This document shows positions 29,977 through 37,954 of a stretch of DNA of 64,000 bases, piece after piece. The notes below the pieces were generated by a model, which saw only the letters and a list, made by a program, of their open reading frames with translations, did not search any database and had not been told where the DNA came from. The position numbers and the translations under genes were made by a program. Each line of letters begins with the position of its first letter. Position 1 is the stretch's first letter. The stretch comes from Rhodoferax ferrireducens (GTDB lineage Bacteria; Pseudomonadota; Gammaproteobacteria; Burkholderiales; Burkholderiaceae_C): the NCBI GenBank assembly GCA_002083775.1, contig MTEI01000003.1:345794-409793 (forward strand). The letters run 5' to 3'.

Positions 29977-30953
29977 ACATAGCTCCTTGGTGGCTGCCAG
30001 GCGGGCATGCCCAAACCATCTGGCCCGCCGTACACGCCCGCCGCCAGCACGCGGTGGGGGCCAACACCCCGCCGTACCGCCGTGAGCGTTGGCCCACCCC
30101 CGACGGCGATTTCATCGACCTGGATTGGCTGGACGCCCCCGGTGCCCACACCTTGCTGGTGCTGTTTCATGGCCTGGAGGGTTCGTCCAGCAGCCACTAC
30201 GCCCTGGCCTTTGCCGCCTACGCCCGCCAGCACGGGTTCTGCTACGTGGTGCCGCATTTCAGGGGCTGCAGCGGCGAGATCAACCTTGCCCCACGCGCCT
30301 ACCATTCGGGCGACTTTGAAGAAATCGACTGGGTGTTGCAGGGCCTGCGCCAGCGCCACGCCGGTCGCATCCTGGCGGTGGGTGTTTCGCTTGGCGGCAA
30401 TGCCCTGCTGCGCTGGGCCGAAGAAGCGGGCAGCACGGCCAGCCGCGTGGTGACCGCGCTGGCCAGCATTTCTGCGCCGGTGGACCTCGCCGCCAGTGGC
30501 CGCGCCATTGGTCGCGGGCTAAACAGGCAGGTATATACCCGCATGTTTCTGGCCAGCATGAAACCCAAAGCCTTGCTCAAATTGGCACAACACCCAGGCC
30601 TGTTCAACCAACAGGCGCTTCAGGGCGCGCGGGACCTGCATGCCTTTGACAACGTATTCACCGCCCCGCTGCACGGCTTTAAAAACACCGACGACTACTG
30701 GGCCAGAGCCTCTGCCAAGCCGCACCTGGCCCAAATCACGGTGCCCACGCTGGTGGTCAACGCCCACAACGACCCCTTTGTACCCGCAGGCAGCCTGCCG
30801 CACGCCAGCCAGGCTGGCACCAACGTCACGCTATGGCAACCACGCAGCGGTGGTCACGTGGGTTTTGCCGCGGGCCAACCCCCCGGCCATGTGCGCACCC
30901 TGCCCGAGCAGGTGGGCGGCTGGCTGGCAACCCACGGAGCAGCGCATGGATGA
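29970..30953 (+). CDS. YheT-like alpha/beta hydrolase
   Basis: 327-residue alpha/beta hydrolase of the YheT (UPF0017) family, which opens with PWWLPGGHAQTIWPA. The nucleophile is S140 in GVSLGGNALLRW, the acid is probably the D of NAHNDPFVPAG and the histidine lies in SGGHVGFAAG near the C-terminus. It is likely an esterase with unknown natural substrate. The start codon lies within a dispersed repeat, so its ribosome-binding region derives from the repeat. It overlaps the next gene by 8 bases. Confidence 0.9.
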   Translation: MKYIAPWWLPGGHAQTIWPAVHARRQHAVGANTPPYRRERWPTPDGDFIDLDWLDAPGAHTLLVLFHGLEGSSSSHYALAFAAYARQHGFCYVVPHFRGCSGEINLAPRAYHSGDFEEIDWVLQGLRQRHAGRILAVGVSLGGNALLRWAEEAGSTASRVVTALASISAPVDLAASGRAIGRGLNRQVYTRMFLASMKPKALLKLAQHPGLFNQQALQGARDLHAFDNVFTAPLHGFKNTDDYWARASAKPHLAQITVPTLVVNAHNDPFVPAGSLPHASQAGTNVTLWQPRSGGHVGFAAGQPPGHVRTLPEQVGGWLATHGAAHG

Positions 30954-31488
30954 CATCGTTCTACAAGCCATGGTCAAGTGGCCCAATGTGCCCGACTGTT
31001 ATGGTTGGCTCGGGCTCGACAACCGTGGCAACTGGTACATGCGCGATGACCGCGCCCAGGCGGCAGGTGCGTTCGCCAGCGGCCAGCCCGGTGCGAAAGG
31101 CTCGCTGCTGCAGCACGACAAACTGATTGAGTTCATTGGCCGTAATTACGGCCCCGACGCCACGGGCTGCTGGTTTTTTCAGAACGGGCCGCAGCGCGTG
31201 TTTGTGGAACTGCAAGCGGCCCCGCTGATCTGGCGGGTGCAGCCGGACTTGTCTGTCAAAGACCACATTGGCCGCAGCGCGCAGGTGCAAAGCTGCTGGC
31301 TGGACGAACTCGGGCACCTGTTTCTGGCGGCTGATACCGGCCTGGGCCTGGTGCACACCCAAGACATGACGCTGGCGGCAGAAGCGGTAGAGCGTGGCCT
31401 GTGGGTGCCGCAAGAGGTGGCGAGCCAGGATTTGCCCGGCAAATTCGGCTTTGTTCAAAGCCCCGGTTCACGTTCGTCAAGCGCCTGA
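30946..31488 (+). CDS. Conserved protein downstream of YheT hydrolase (DUF2946-like)
   Basis: 180-residue soluble protein without recognised catalytic motif. It opens DDIVLQAMVKWPNVPDCYGWLGLDNRGNWYMRDD and contains CWFFQNGPQRVFVELQAAPLIWRV. I recall similar proteins directly after YheT-type hydrolases in Burkholderiales, annotated as a DUF family (DUF2946, from memory and uncertain). The ATG at 30946 overlaps the hydrolase gene, so the two are coupled. Function is unknown. Confidence 0.75.
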   Translation: MDDIVLQAMVKWPNVPDCYGWLGLDNRGNWYMRDDRAQAAGAFASGQPGAKGSLLQHDKLIEFIGRNYGPDATGCWFFQNGPQRVFVELQAAPLIWRVQPDLSVKDHIGRSAQVQSCWLDELGHLFLAADTGLGLVHTQDMTLAAEAVERGLWVPQEVASQDLPGKFGFVQSPGSRSSSA

Positions 31489-31520
31489 AACCACCTACAA
31501 TCCACCGCTCGGTTCAAGAT

Positions 31521-31561
31521 GCGGCTGTAGCTCAGTGGATAGAGTATTGGCCTCCGAAGCC
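31521..31561 (+). pseudogene. Truncated duplicate of tRNA-Arg (5' half)
   Basis: The first 41 bases are identical to the 5' half of the intact tRNA-Arg at 31615, running through the anticodon loop, after which the sequence diverges. It cannot make a tRNA. A TACAAT box at 31496-31501 lies upstream, in the place of the original tRNA promoter. Confidence 0.9.
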
Positions 31562-31614
31562 TATAGTCATCCAGGCTCTCTGCGAAAATGTGAGTATTGG
31601 TCTTTTTTAGAGTT

Positions 31615-31690
31615 GCGGCTGTAGCTCAGTGGATAGAGTATTGGCCTCCGAAGCCAAGGGTCGTGGGTTCGATCCCCGCCAGCCGCACCA
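31615..31690 (+). tRNA. tRNA-Arg (anticodon CCG)
   Basis: Complete 76-base cloverleaf. The acceptor stem GCGGCTG pairs with CAGCCGC, the D-arm contains GCTCAGTGGATAGAG, the anticodon stem-loop is TTGGCCTCCGAAGCCAA with anticodon CCG, the T-arm contains GGGTTCGATCCCC, and CCA is encoded. It reads the arginine codon CGG. It sits at the edge of an accessory region and has a truncated copy of its 5' half 53 bases upstream, suggesting past use as an integration site. Confidence 0.97.
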
Positions 31691-32188
31691 GTCATAGGTT
31701 TTTAGCTCTTTAATTGAGAGCAAACCGATGCCAAAATGGCTAATGTCGTTGATTCTCTGGGCCATGATTTCGTTGTAGACCAATGGTCGGTTCCAACGAC
31801 GTCCCAGTTCTGTGGCCCATCTGTGGCCCATCTGTGGCCCGTTTATGGCCCACCGAATTTTTCGATTGATCGATTTTGACCATTGGTCTCATGGCCCGCT
31901 TTTCCCTCTGCTAGGTGTGAGTCCGGGATCACTGCGGCAAGTTCGGCAAATTTGTTCCCGGATCTGAGCATCTGCCGCAACTTCCCTTTCCACTCCAGAT
32001 TGCCGCCATGCCAATTGTTGGTAGTTCGCGATGTCCGTGACCCAACCGAAATCAGTTTCGGGTCTGTTCGAGGGTTGTGCCCAATCAGAATCGAAGCGAT
32101 GACTCAGCCTTTGGGCGGTTGTTGGCCTGCGCCGTTAGCACAGATAGATGGCCATGCTTGCGGAATCATTGGGCAGCCGAGGCGATGT
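31691..32188. other. Junction DNA between tRNA-Arg and the accessory operon
   Basis: About 500 bases without a supported gene. At 31809-31841 there are three tandem 11-bp units (TCTGTGGCCCA) and a degenerate fourth to 31852. A minus-strand frame covering the tRNA is an antisense artefact. I saw no second copy of the tRNA 3' end farther right in the window. Confidence 0.5.
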
Positions 32189-33040
32189 TCAGTCAGGAGC
32201 GCCGGGTTGCTCTTCGTCGGCCTTCAGGGTCATGTACTCGAGTCGCCACTGGGTGAGCAGTCTTGCCTTGCTTACACTTAGGTCGTCTTCGGAGATGGAC
32301 ATGCATTGCTTCAAGGCAACACCGTCCCATTTCCCTGCGGCCTGGTCGAAATACTTTTTCTCGAAGAGATCGGCAATCTGGATCTCGAGTTTTTCTACTT
32401 CATCGGCGGCCTGGTCAGGATCGTCGCCTAGCGGATAGGCAAGTACGATCTTCAGTTCGAAAGGGCTGCCATCCGAGTGATCGATTTCCTTGCCGCCATC
32501 GATGTCGAAATAGATGGCGGACAGCAGGTTGCCAACGGGTTCGATGATTTTGGCGAGGCGCCTGTCGACCTTGGACTGCGAGAGGCGATCCACGAACGGG
32601 TCTGGGAATGCTGTTCGGTTGTAACGCACGCCCAACCATGAACGCAGTGCCGACAACGATTTTCCGGAAAACGAAAATGCGGTATCCGGGGCGAATGCGG
32701 CCAGCGCTTCTTTCGGAACTACGCCCTTGGCTGTGGCGACCAGTTCAACGATCGCGGGGGCGTCATGTCGCAGCACATCCACATGCAGCGTGCGGGGCGC
32801 CTTGGCCCAAAAATAGTTGCCGTTACCCTCTGTCAGATGGCGGCCGATGATGAGCTCTACATTCGGCTCGACCTGCAAATCATGGTTGGCCAGGTCGCAA
32901 TCGTGGCTGATGACGACCACACAGGTCGAATCAGGTGTTTCTGGATGGGACAGTCCCATCGCCTGGACGGCCTCTGCCGTTAGGACGTGACCCTGGCGCC
33001 ACGGCGTATCTCGAGTCCAGATCGCTGCCATGCCATCCAT
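32189..33040 (-). CDS. Unknown protein, third gene of a coupled accessory operon
   Basis: 283-residue soluble protein I do not recognise. Notable segments are TPWRQGHVLTAEAV, STCVVVISHDCDLANHDLQ (residues about 38-56, with a His-Asp-Cys-Asp cluster that could bind metal or be catalytic) and an acidic C-terminal third. The ATG at 33040 lies five bases after the stop of the HTH gene with GGA between, giving strong coupling. It ends an operon of three genes next to a tRNA. A role in phage defence or in control of the mobile element is possible but unproven. Confidence 0.75.
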   Translation of the reverse strand: MDGMAAIWTRDTPWRQGHVLTAEAVQAMGLSHPETPDSTCVVVISHDCDLANHDLQVEPNVELIIGRHLTEGNGNYFWAKAPRTLHVDVLRHDAPAIVELVATAKGVVPKEALAAFAPDTAFSFSGKSLSALRSWLGVRYNRTAFPDPFVDRLSQSKVDRRLAKIIEPVGNLLSAIYFDIDGGKEIDHSDGSPFELKIVLAYPLGDDPDQAADEVEKLEIQIADLFEKKYFDQAAGKWDGVALKQCMSISEDDLSVSKARLLTQWRLEYMTLKADEEQPGAPD

Positions 33041-33045
33041 TCCGG

Positions 33046-33687
33046 TCAGACGTCTTCATTGAGGGCGTGGCGGCCCATGTCTGCAACATCGGGCCGCAAA
33101 GGCGTTCTGTCGCCAAGCAAGGCATCGAGTTTTTCTCGTGCGGCCGCACCACGTTTTTCAACACGGATGAGTCGTTCGGCAGTTTCCCTGCCGTCGGCGC
33201 CCTGCCCAATCAGCTCAACGAACGACTTGCCTTGAGCGACGGTACGTTCGAGCGACGGCGCGGTCGGTTTGAATCCGGCCTTGGTGAATACACGCGCAGC
33301 AGCGGCCAGCTGTACGAGCTTGCCTTGGTGCTGCTCCTTTGGTGTTTCACCATTGAGCCAGTTGTAGAGCGTCTGGCGTGATACGCCGAACACCGCTGGG
33401 AGATGGGACATGGTCCGACCGAAGCCGGTTTTCACTTCCTTCATTAGATCGGTGTAGGGGGCATAGCTATCCTGCGCTGCAGCGAGTTCAACCCACAGAG
33501 TTGCGAACGGGCTATAGCCCTGGCGAGATATGACGAAGTGCACGCCCTCGACACCACCGGTGCCGCTTCCGCCAAAGCAGGGGAGTGGGCCACCCTCGGC
33601 AATTGTCGCCCGTCGGTAGATTGCGGGGACTGGCCTGTAGTGGGCGTGGGCGTTGATATCACCAACAGGAACTGCGAATCCGAGCAT
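33046..33687 (-). CDS. HTH-containing protein, second gene of accessory operon
   Basis: About 213-residue protein with a central Cro/C1-type helix-turn-helix (GRTMSHLPAVFGVSRQTLYNWLNGE, about residues 90-115). The basic C-terminal part ends in an arginine-rich helix. The N-terminal 60 residues are unassigned. Start candidates are GTG at 33693 and ATG at 33687; the ATG has GGGA nine bases upstream. It overlaps or abuts the stop of the TIGR04255 gene (33690). Either an operon regulator or a DNA-binding component of a three-gene system. Confidence 0.8.
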   Translation of the reverse strand: MLGFAVPVGDINAHAHYRPVPAIYRRATIAEGGPLPCFGGSGTGGVEGVHFVISRQGYSPFATLWVELAAAQDSYAPYTDLMKEVKTGFGRTMSHLPAVFGVSRQTLYNWLNGETPKEQHQGKLVQLAAAARVFTKAGFKPTAPSLERTVAQGKSFVELIGQGADGRETAERLIRVEKRGAAAREKLDALLGDRTPLRPDVADMGRHALNEDV

Positions 33688-33689
33688 GA

Positions 33690-34475
33690 TCACTTGTCCC
33701 AGGCAGCAAATGCGTAAGGTGTAGCGGTGGTCTTGAAGGCTGTTCCGATGACCTTGTGGATGGCGTCGAGGTGGTCGGCAACCGCAGTTGTCGAAAACGC
33801 TTCACGACCTTCCACGAAACCATCGTTGTCGAGAATGGCACTGATGCCAACATGAGACACGAATCTTTCCATAATGCGCATGCTACCCGGCTGGATATCC
33901 GGGGGGAATGCCAGTGGCCCATCTTGTATGGCAACCCGACTCAGTAGCTTGATGTTCCCGATTTCGTTCATTGCTTCTGTATAAGCATAGAGCGGGCGCC
34001 CGCCGAGACGTGAATTCAGGCCGTGAACTTGTTCGACAAGGTACTGCTCTATGGTTTCACCGGTTTGCGGCATTACTCGATCGAGATATCGAAGCCCGAC
34101 TCGTTCCGTGAATGCGAGATTCACCGCGTCATGCACGATGCTTAGTCCTTGCAGAAAGCAAGCGGAGAAGGTTTCGAACTGGCCGTAATTGGTCGACTGA
34201 AGGGTGATGCTCTGGCCGTCGAGGATGAAGGTATGCGTTTTCTCGACGTTGCCGAATTGGAATCTTTCCCGCTGAATAGGGTTCGGGGTTGGCGGTTGGC
34301 CTTCCTGTGCCGTCAGCTGGATCGAGATAGTGTGCTGACGATCGAAATCGGGATACTCCGCCTGACGGAAGCTCTCTTGGATGCTAGGCAGGAAATCTGA
34401 CAGCTTCAGAATCGGGTTGAACCGCACCTGGGCCAAGGTCAGGTACACGGGCGGGTTCTTGAGCGGGGTTCCCAT
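33690..34475 (-). CDS. TIGR04255 family protein
   Basis: 261-residue protein of the sporadically distributed TIGR04255 family, recognised from the opening LKNPPVYLTLAQVRFNPI and the block FSACFLQGLSIVHDAVNLAFTERVGLRYLDRV. No enzymatic motif is known for the family; its members are often found in variable genome regions. It is the first gene of a tightly packed minus-strand operon whose three stop/start junctions overlap or are five bases apart. Family assignment is from recall and was not searched. Confidence 0.78.
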   Translation of the reverse strand: MGTPLKNPPVYLTLAQVRFNPILKLSDFLPSIQESFRQAEYPDFDRQHTISIQLTAQEGQPPTPNPIQRERFQFGNVEKTHTFILDGQSITLQSTNYGQFETFSACFLQGLSIVHDAVNLAFTERVGLRYLDRVMPQTGETIEQYLVEQVHGLNSRLGGRPLYAYTEAMNEIGNIKLLSRVAIQDGPLAFPPDIQPGSMRIMERFVSHVGISAILDNDGFVEGREAFSTTAVADHLDAIHKVIGTAFKTTATPYAFAAWDK

Positions 34476-34605
34476 CTATTGATTACCTCCAAATAACCGA
34501 CAGAAGTTTACAATTCGGTTGACACTTTGGCAAGTTTTCTTTTCGAGGCATCGAACTCAGACATTTCCCTAGGCTAATTCTGGTCTGAAGTCGTCCGCCG
34601 ACTAT

Positions 34606-34836
34606 TCACTCCGCTTCGTCCGGTAAGTGTTCCATTAGCTCCTCCACTTTGCAACCAAAGTACTGACACAGGCGGTCAATCGTGTCGGTGCCCGTGCCGT
34701 AGCCCTTTTGATTCAGGATTTTGGAAAGAGTCACTCTGCTCAGGCCTGTCGCAGTGGCAACTTCGATTATCGAAAAGCGTTTGCCGTCTGCAAATCGCTT
34801 TTTTTCCATGACTTCTCCAAGCTTAAATCTGATCAT
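34606..34836 (-). CDS. Xre/Cro-type repressor
   Basis: 76-residue DNA-binding protein, essentially one helix-turn-helix domain (FSIIEVATATGLSRVTLSKILNQKGYGTGTDTIDRLCQYFGCKVEEL). It is transcribed away from the excisionase-integrase operon, and the shared 120-base space contains a good promoter and an inverted repeat. This arrangement is that of a repressor controlling integration or excision. AAGCTTGGAGAAGT lies just upstream of the next internal ATG; the first ATG at 34836 was kept. Confidence 0.88.
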   Translation of the reverse strand: MIRFKLGEVMEKKRFADGKRFSIIEVATATGLSRVTLSKILNQKGYGTGTDTIDRLCQYFGCKVEELMEHLPDEAE

Positions 34837-34872
34837 AAAACATACAAATGTTCAAAAAATGCTACATACGCA

Positions 34873-34900
34873 TTGAAATTGTTTATTTTTCCGATACAAT
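34873..34900 (+). promoter_or_regulatory. Promoter of the xis-int operon
   Basis: -35 TTGAAA (34873-34878) and -10 TACAAT (34895-34900) with a 16-base spacer, in an AT-rich region directly upstream of the excisionase gene and divergent from the Xre gene. Confidence 0.7.
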
Positions 34901-34906
34901 AAGCTG

Positions 34907-34932
34907 CAGACGTAAGAAATAATTAACGTCTG
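34907..34932. promoter_or_regulatory. Candidate Xre operator (inverted repeat)
   Basis: Perfect 7-bp arms CAGACGT/ACGTCTG separated by 12 bases, immediately downstream of the -10 box. This position would let a bound dimer block transcription of xis-int. Binding is inferred. Confidence 0.6.
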
Positions 34933-34959
34933 AACCTCAAATTGTATAGGAGCATGCCA

Positions 34960-35199
34960 ATGATTGAACAAACGTACCTCACAACACAAGAGCTCTCATC
35001 CCGAATCAAGTACGACACACGCACCATCCGTGAGTCTCTCAAGGACAGCGTATTGCTGGAAGGTCGGCACTACATCCGACCTTTCGGTGGGCGCAAAACC
35101 CTCTACATTTGGGAAAACATCGAAGTTGACATGGCCAAGCCTTCGCTTGGCAATTCAACATCTATTCCTATGGCCAGCGGAGGTGCTCTCCATGGGTAG
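34960..35199 (+). CDS. Excisionase-like DNA-binding protein
   Basis: 79-residue protein with an N-terminal winged-helix/MerR-like DNA-binding segment (YLTTQELSSRIKYDTRTIRESLKDSVLLEGRHYIRPFGGRKTLYIWENIEVDM). It matches small Xis-type directionality factors in size and in position just before a tyrosine integrase. The ATG at 34960 is seven bases after AGGAG; an ATG at 34954 is too close. Its end overlaps the integrase start by 8 bases. Confidence 0.85.
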   Translation: MIEQTYLTTQELSSRIKYDTRTIRESLKDSVLLEGRHYIRPFGGRKTLYIWENIEVDMAKPSLGNSTSIPMASGGALHG

Positions 35200-36493
35200 C
35201 ATCCGCACCGCTCCAAACAAGGGTCTCTTGTTCATGGACTTTCGGTTTCAGGGCCGCCGGTTGCGTGAATACACCTTGCTCACCGACACACCTGCCAACC
35301 GCAAGCGCCTGCAAAAGGTGCTCGACAACATCGAGAAGGAAATCGCCCAGGGTAATTTTGATTACGAAAAAACCTTCAACAAGTCGCTGCCCACAGCGAG
35401 TGACGAAGATGAGGGGGCTGTCATGCCGAGCGTTTCGCCAACTTCGCGATCAACGCCGCGTGCAGGGTCTTTGGCACCCTGCACACCCTTGTTCAAGGAC
35501 TTTGCCATGACTTGGTACGCTGAATCTGAAGTGAGCTGGAGGCGCAGTTACCGTGTGACCCAACTGGGTGCCATCAACCAGTACTTGATCCCGCACTTTG
35601 GGGATAAGGAGGTCAGCCAAATCACCAAGGCAGACGTTTTAAGTTTTCGGGCTTCACTCGCCAAAGTCACCGTCCGAAATTCTCAAAACACTCTGTCAAA
35701 CCGTCGCGTCAACGCGGTGTTGAAACCGCTGCGCCAGATCCTCAACGAAGCAGCCGACCGTTTTCAGTTTACTTCAGGGTTTACCAACGTCAAGCCACTG
35801 CGACTCAAACGGAGCGATGTCGAGCCGTTCTCGATTGATGATGTTGAAAATATTCTGAGCACCTGCAGGCCAGACTACCGAAACTATTTCACGGTACGCT
35901 TTTTCACCGGAATGCGAAGTGGCGAGGTGCACGGCCTGAAGTGGAAGTACGTGGATTTTGAGCGGCGGCTAATTTTGGTGCGTGAATCATTCGTGATGGG
36001 CGAGGACGAAGACCTCAAAACGGATTGCAGCCAGCGTGACATCCAGATGAGCCAAATCGTCTTTGATGCCCTCAAGGCACAACGCCAAGCCAGCAATGAA
36101 CTGGCGGAATACGTATTTGGCAACCGCGAGGGCAAACCACTCGACAACAAAAATTTTATTACCCGTGTGTGGCAACCGTTGCTGCGTCATCTCAAATTGA
36201 AAGTGCGTCGGCCCTACCAAATGCGCCACACCGCGGCGACCTTGTGGCTGGCCTCGGGTGAAGCGCCGGAGTGGATCGCAAGCCAGTTAGGTCACAGCAC
36301 AACAGAAATGCTGTTTCGCGTCTACTCGCGGTTCGTCCCCAATTTGACTCGCCGCGATGGTTCAGCCTTTGAACGGCTTTTGACAACGCGTATGGGGCTC
36401 AACAACGGGCAAGGCCAAGTGGCCCCGCTTCAAACGTCGACGCCTGGCACCACGGCCCCTGTGTCAGCAAGCCATGAGGTCCGCCATGCTTGA
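35192..36493 (+). CDS. int: Tyrosine recombinase / integrase
   Basis: 433-residue site-specific integrase. It has an N-terminal arm-binding region (GLLFMDFRFQGRRLREYTLLTDTPANRKRLQKVLDNIEKEI), a SAM-like core-binding domain (about 105-200) and a catalytic domain with R242 (TGMRSGEV), R345-H346 (YQMRHTAATLW), the LGHS histidine and the nucleophile Y378 (VYSRFV). All catalytic residues are present, so it should be active. The ATG at 35192 has GGAGG upstream and overlaps xis. It probably mediates insertion of the surrounding element; the tRNA-Arg at 31615 is a candidate target. Confidence 0.93.
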   Translation: MGSIRTAPNKGLLFMDFRFQGRRLREYTLLTDTPANRKRLQKVLDNIEKEIAQGNFDYEKTFNKSLPTASDEDEGAVMPSVSPTSRSTPRAGSLAPCTPLFKDFAMTWYAESEVSWRRSYRVTQLGAINQYLIPHFGDKEVSQITKADVLSFRASLAKVTVRNSQNTLSNRRVNAVLKPLRQILNEAADRFQFTSGFTNVKPLRLKRSDVEPFSIDDVENILSTCRPDYRNYFTVRFFTGMRSGEVHGLKWKYVDFERRLILVRESFVMGEDEDLKTDCSQRDIQMSQIVFDALKAQRQASNELAEYVFGNREGKPLDNKNFITRVWQPLLRHLKLKVRRPYQMRHTAATLWLASGEAPEWIASQLGHSTTEMLFRVYSRFVPNLTRRDGSAFERLLTTRMGLNNGQGQVAPLQTSTPGTTAPVSASHEVRHA

Positions 36494-37523
36494 GCTTACA
36501 TCCAGCAATACTGGCGTTGACCCGGTGGTGGTCAGGCGGCTGTCGCTGCCAGCTACGTGGCGTCTGTTGACCTTGCATTCAACTCCACGGCACAACGGCG
36601 TGAGGGTCAAGGCAAAACTGTTTCATCAAGCGTTTGAGCGAACAGTCACTTGGAGCTGTCGAGAACTCCGCCCTGACATGCGGTTGGGTAGTTTGGTGGA
36701 TATTCGAGCCACATTGAGCATACTGGACACGGATGTACAGCGAGACGTCGAGATAGTTCGGCTTGTCAGATTGCAACGTGTCGAACCCACGGTAAATCTG
36801 TTTCATACAGTGCCACCTCAGTGGGTGTCTGACCAGTCCCTGATCTCAAGAGCGAGTGTCCTTTGGCAAGGGCTGTCGCCAACCATGCAGACCTGGTTCA
36901 ACGCATTGTTCTGGAACGAGCCTGAACGATTTAAGGGCTACTTACAAGCTCCCGCGTCTATGGCACATCATCACTCACACATCCATGGGTTGCTCAGCCA
37001 TAGCCTGGATTGCGCCGAACGGGCAAATCTGTTGGCGCGATGGGATGGCACGGTAAATCCCGATGTGCTGACCATGGCAACTTTGCTACATGATGTTGGT
37101 AAGGCCGAAGAGTACGAATGGAGCGCCTGGAAAAACTCCTGGACGATTTCCGATCGTGGCGCACTACTCGGGCACAAGTTGACCAGTCTGGAATGGTTGG
37201 CCGCCGCACGAACTTTGGTGCCCCATGGTGTTCCAAATGAGTTGGCGATGAGCCTTTACCACGCGATCACTGCGTGCCATGCGCCTGAATGGGTGGGGTT
37301 GCGGAGTCCGCGCACGCCAGAGGCACATTACTTGTCCAGCGTTGATGCCCTGTCCGGGCTGTGTGAATTGACTCAGCGCTTTTCCAGTCTGGATGGCGGG
37401 TTTGGTCGCTACCACAAGGCGTTTCGTGGTGGGCCATTTACGACCATTCAAACATCAAAGTTGATAGTGGAAAGCCGCGACCAAACCCGGCCACACCGGC
37501 GTGAAAACACGGCTAGTTGCTAA
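36486..37523 (+). CDS. HD-domain phosphohydrolase (YhaM-like), coupled to integrase
   Basis: 345-residue protein with an OB-like N-terminal region (about residues 20-110) and an HD domain: HHHSHIHGLLSHSLDCAERA near 160, TLLHDVGKAEEYEW near 200 and a later YHAITACHAPEW near 260. The order resembles the YhaM 3'-5' exoribonuclease family and HD proteins of integrative elements. The ATG at 36486 lies inside the integrase gene with GAGG six bases upstream, so it is translated with int. It is likely a metal-dependent nuclease or nucleotide hydrolase; the substrate is unknown. Confidence 0.82.
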   Translation: MLELTSSNTGVDPVVVRRLSLPATWRLLTLHSTPRHNGVRVKAKLFHQAFERTVTWSCRELRPDMRLGSLVDIRATLSILDTDVQRDVEIVRLVRLQRVEPTVNLFHTVPPQWVSDQSLISRASVLWQGLSPTMQTWFNALFWNEPERFKGYLQAPASMAHHHSHIHGLLSHSLDCAERANLLARWDGTVNPDVLTMATLLHDVGKAEEYEWSAWKNSWTISDRGALLGHKLTSLEWLAAARTLVPHGVPNELAMSLYHAITACHAPEWVGLRSPRTPEAHYLSSVDALSGLCELTQRFSSLDGGFGRYHKAFRGGPFTTIQTSKLIVESRDQTRPHRRENTASC

Positions 37524-37598
37524 ATGCCTGCCAGGCCAGTGCCATTCTGGAAAGCCTTGACGCTTTCCATCCTGCCCGGTGCGTGTTGTGTCTTCTGC

Positions 37599-37838
37599 TC
37601 AATCCCGCAACAAATCCACCGGTCGAACACCCAGCGCAGTGGCCAACTTTTCGATGTTGTCGATCGACAAGTTTCGCGCACCACGCTCCACATGGGCCAC
37701 AAAAGTTCTATGGAGTCCAGCGTCAAAGGCCAAGCCTTCCTGTGTCAGCCCTCGGGTTGCCCTCAGTTCGCGCAGGTTGCGGGCCAAGCATTGCCTGGCC
37801 GACTCGGTCAGGGGAAGTTTGATGTTGGATGTGATCAC
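37599..37838 (-). CDS. Xre-family HTH regulator
   Basis: About 79-residue repressor-like protein (ARQCLARNLRELRATRGLTQEGLAFDAGLHRTFVAHVERGARNLSIDNIEKLATALGV) with a canonical Cro/C1 helix-turn-helix. The start is uncertain: GTG at 37838 gives the expected size, and the frame is open to 37949 without an ATG. It is divergent from the zinc-ribbon protein and recombinase module and probably controls it. It is similar to regulators found with restriction-modification systems, but no such genes are here. Confidence 0.82.
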   Translation of the reverse strand: MITSNIKLPLTESARQCLARNLRELRATRGLTQEGLAFDAGLHRTFVAHVERGARNLSIDNIEKLATALGVRPVDLLRD

Positions 37839-37954
37839 CGCGTCATAGTGCGAAAATGCTGCTTTTAAGTCAGCCGCTTTTACGTCACAATCACAAAATT
37901 CCAACGAAAAATCTGGAGTTATCGCGTGGCCAACATGTTGGGGCGGCAAGTTTC

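Noticed and set aside
31607..31831. 74-codon minus-strand frame covering tRNA-Arg
   Set aside because: Antisense to a certain tRNA; the apparent protein is an artefact often seen at tRNA genes.
31809..31852. CRISPR-like repeat array
   Set aside because: The 11-bp units are in direct tandem without spacers, and no cas genes or other arrays were seen in the window.
34964..35191. N-terminal extension of the integrase frame
   Set aside because: It overlaps the excisionase gene in another frame and reads as low-complexity Ser/Thr sequence; the ATG at 35192 has a good ribosome-binding site.
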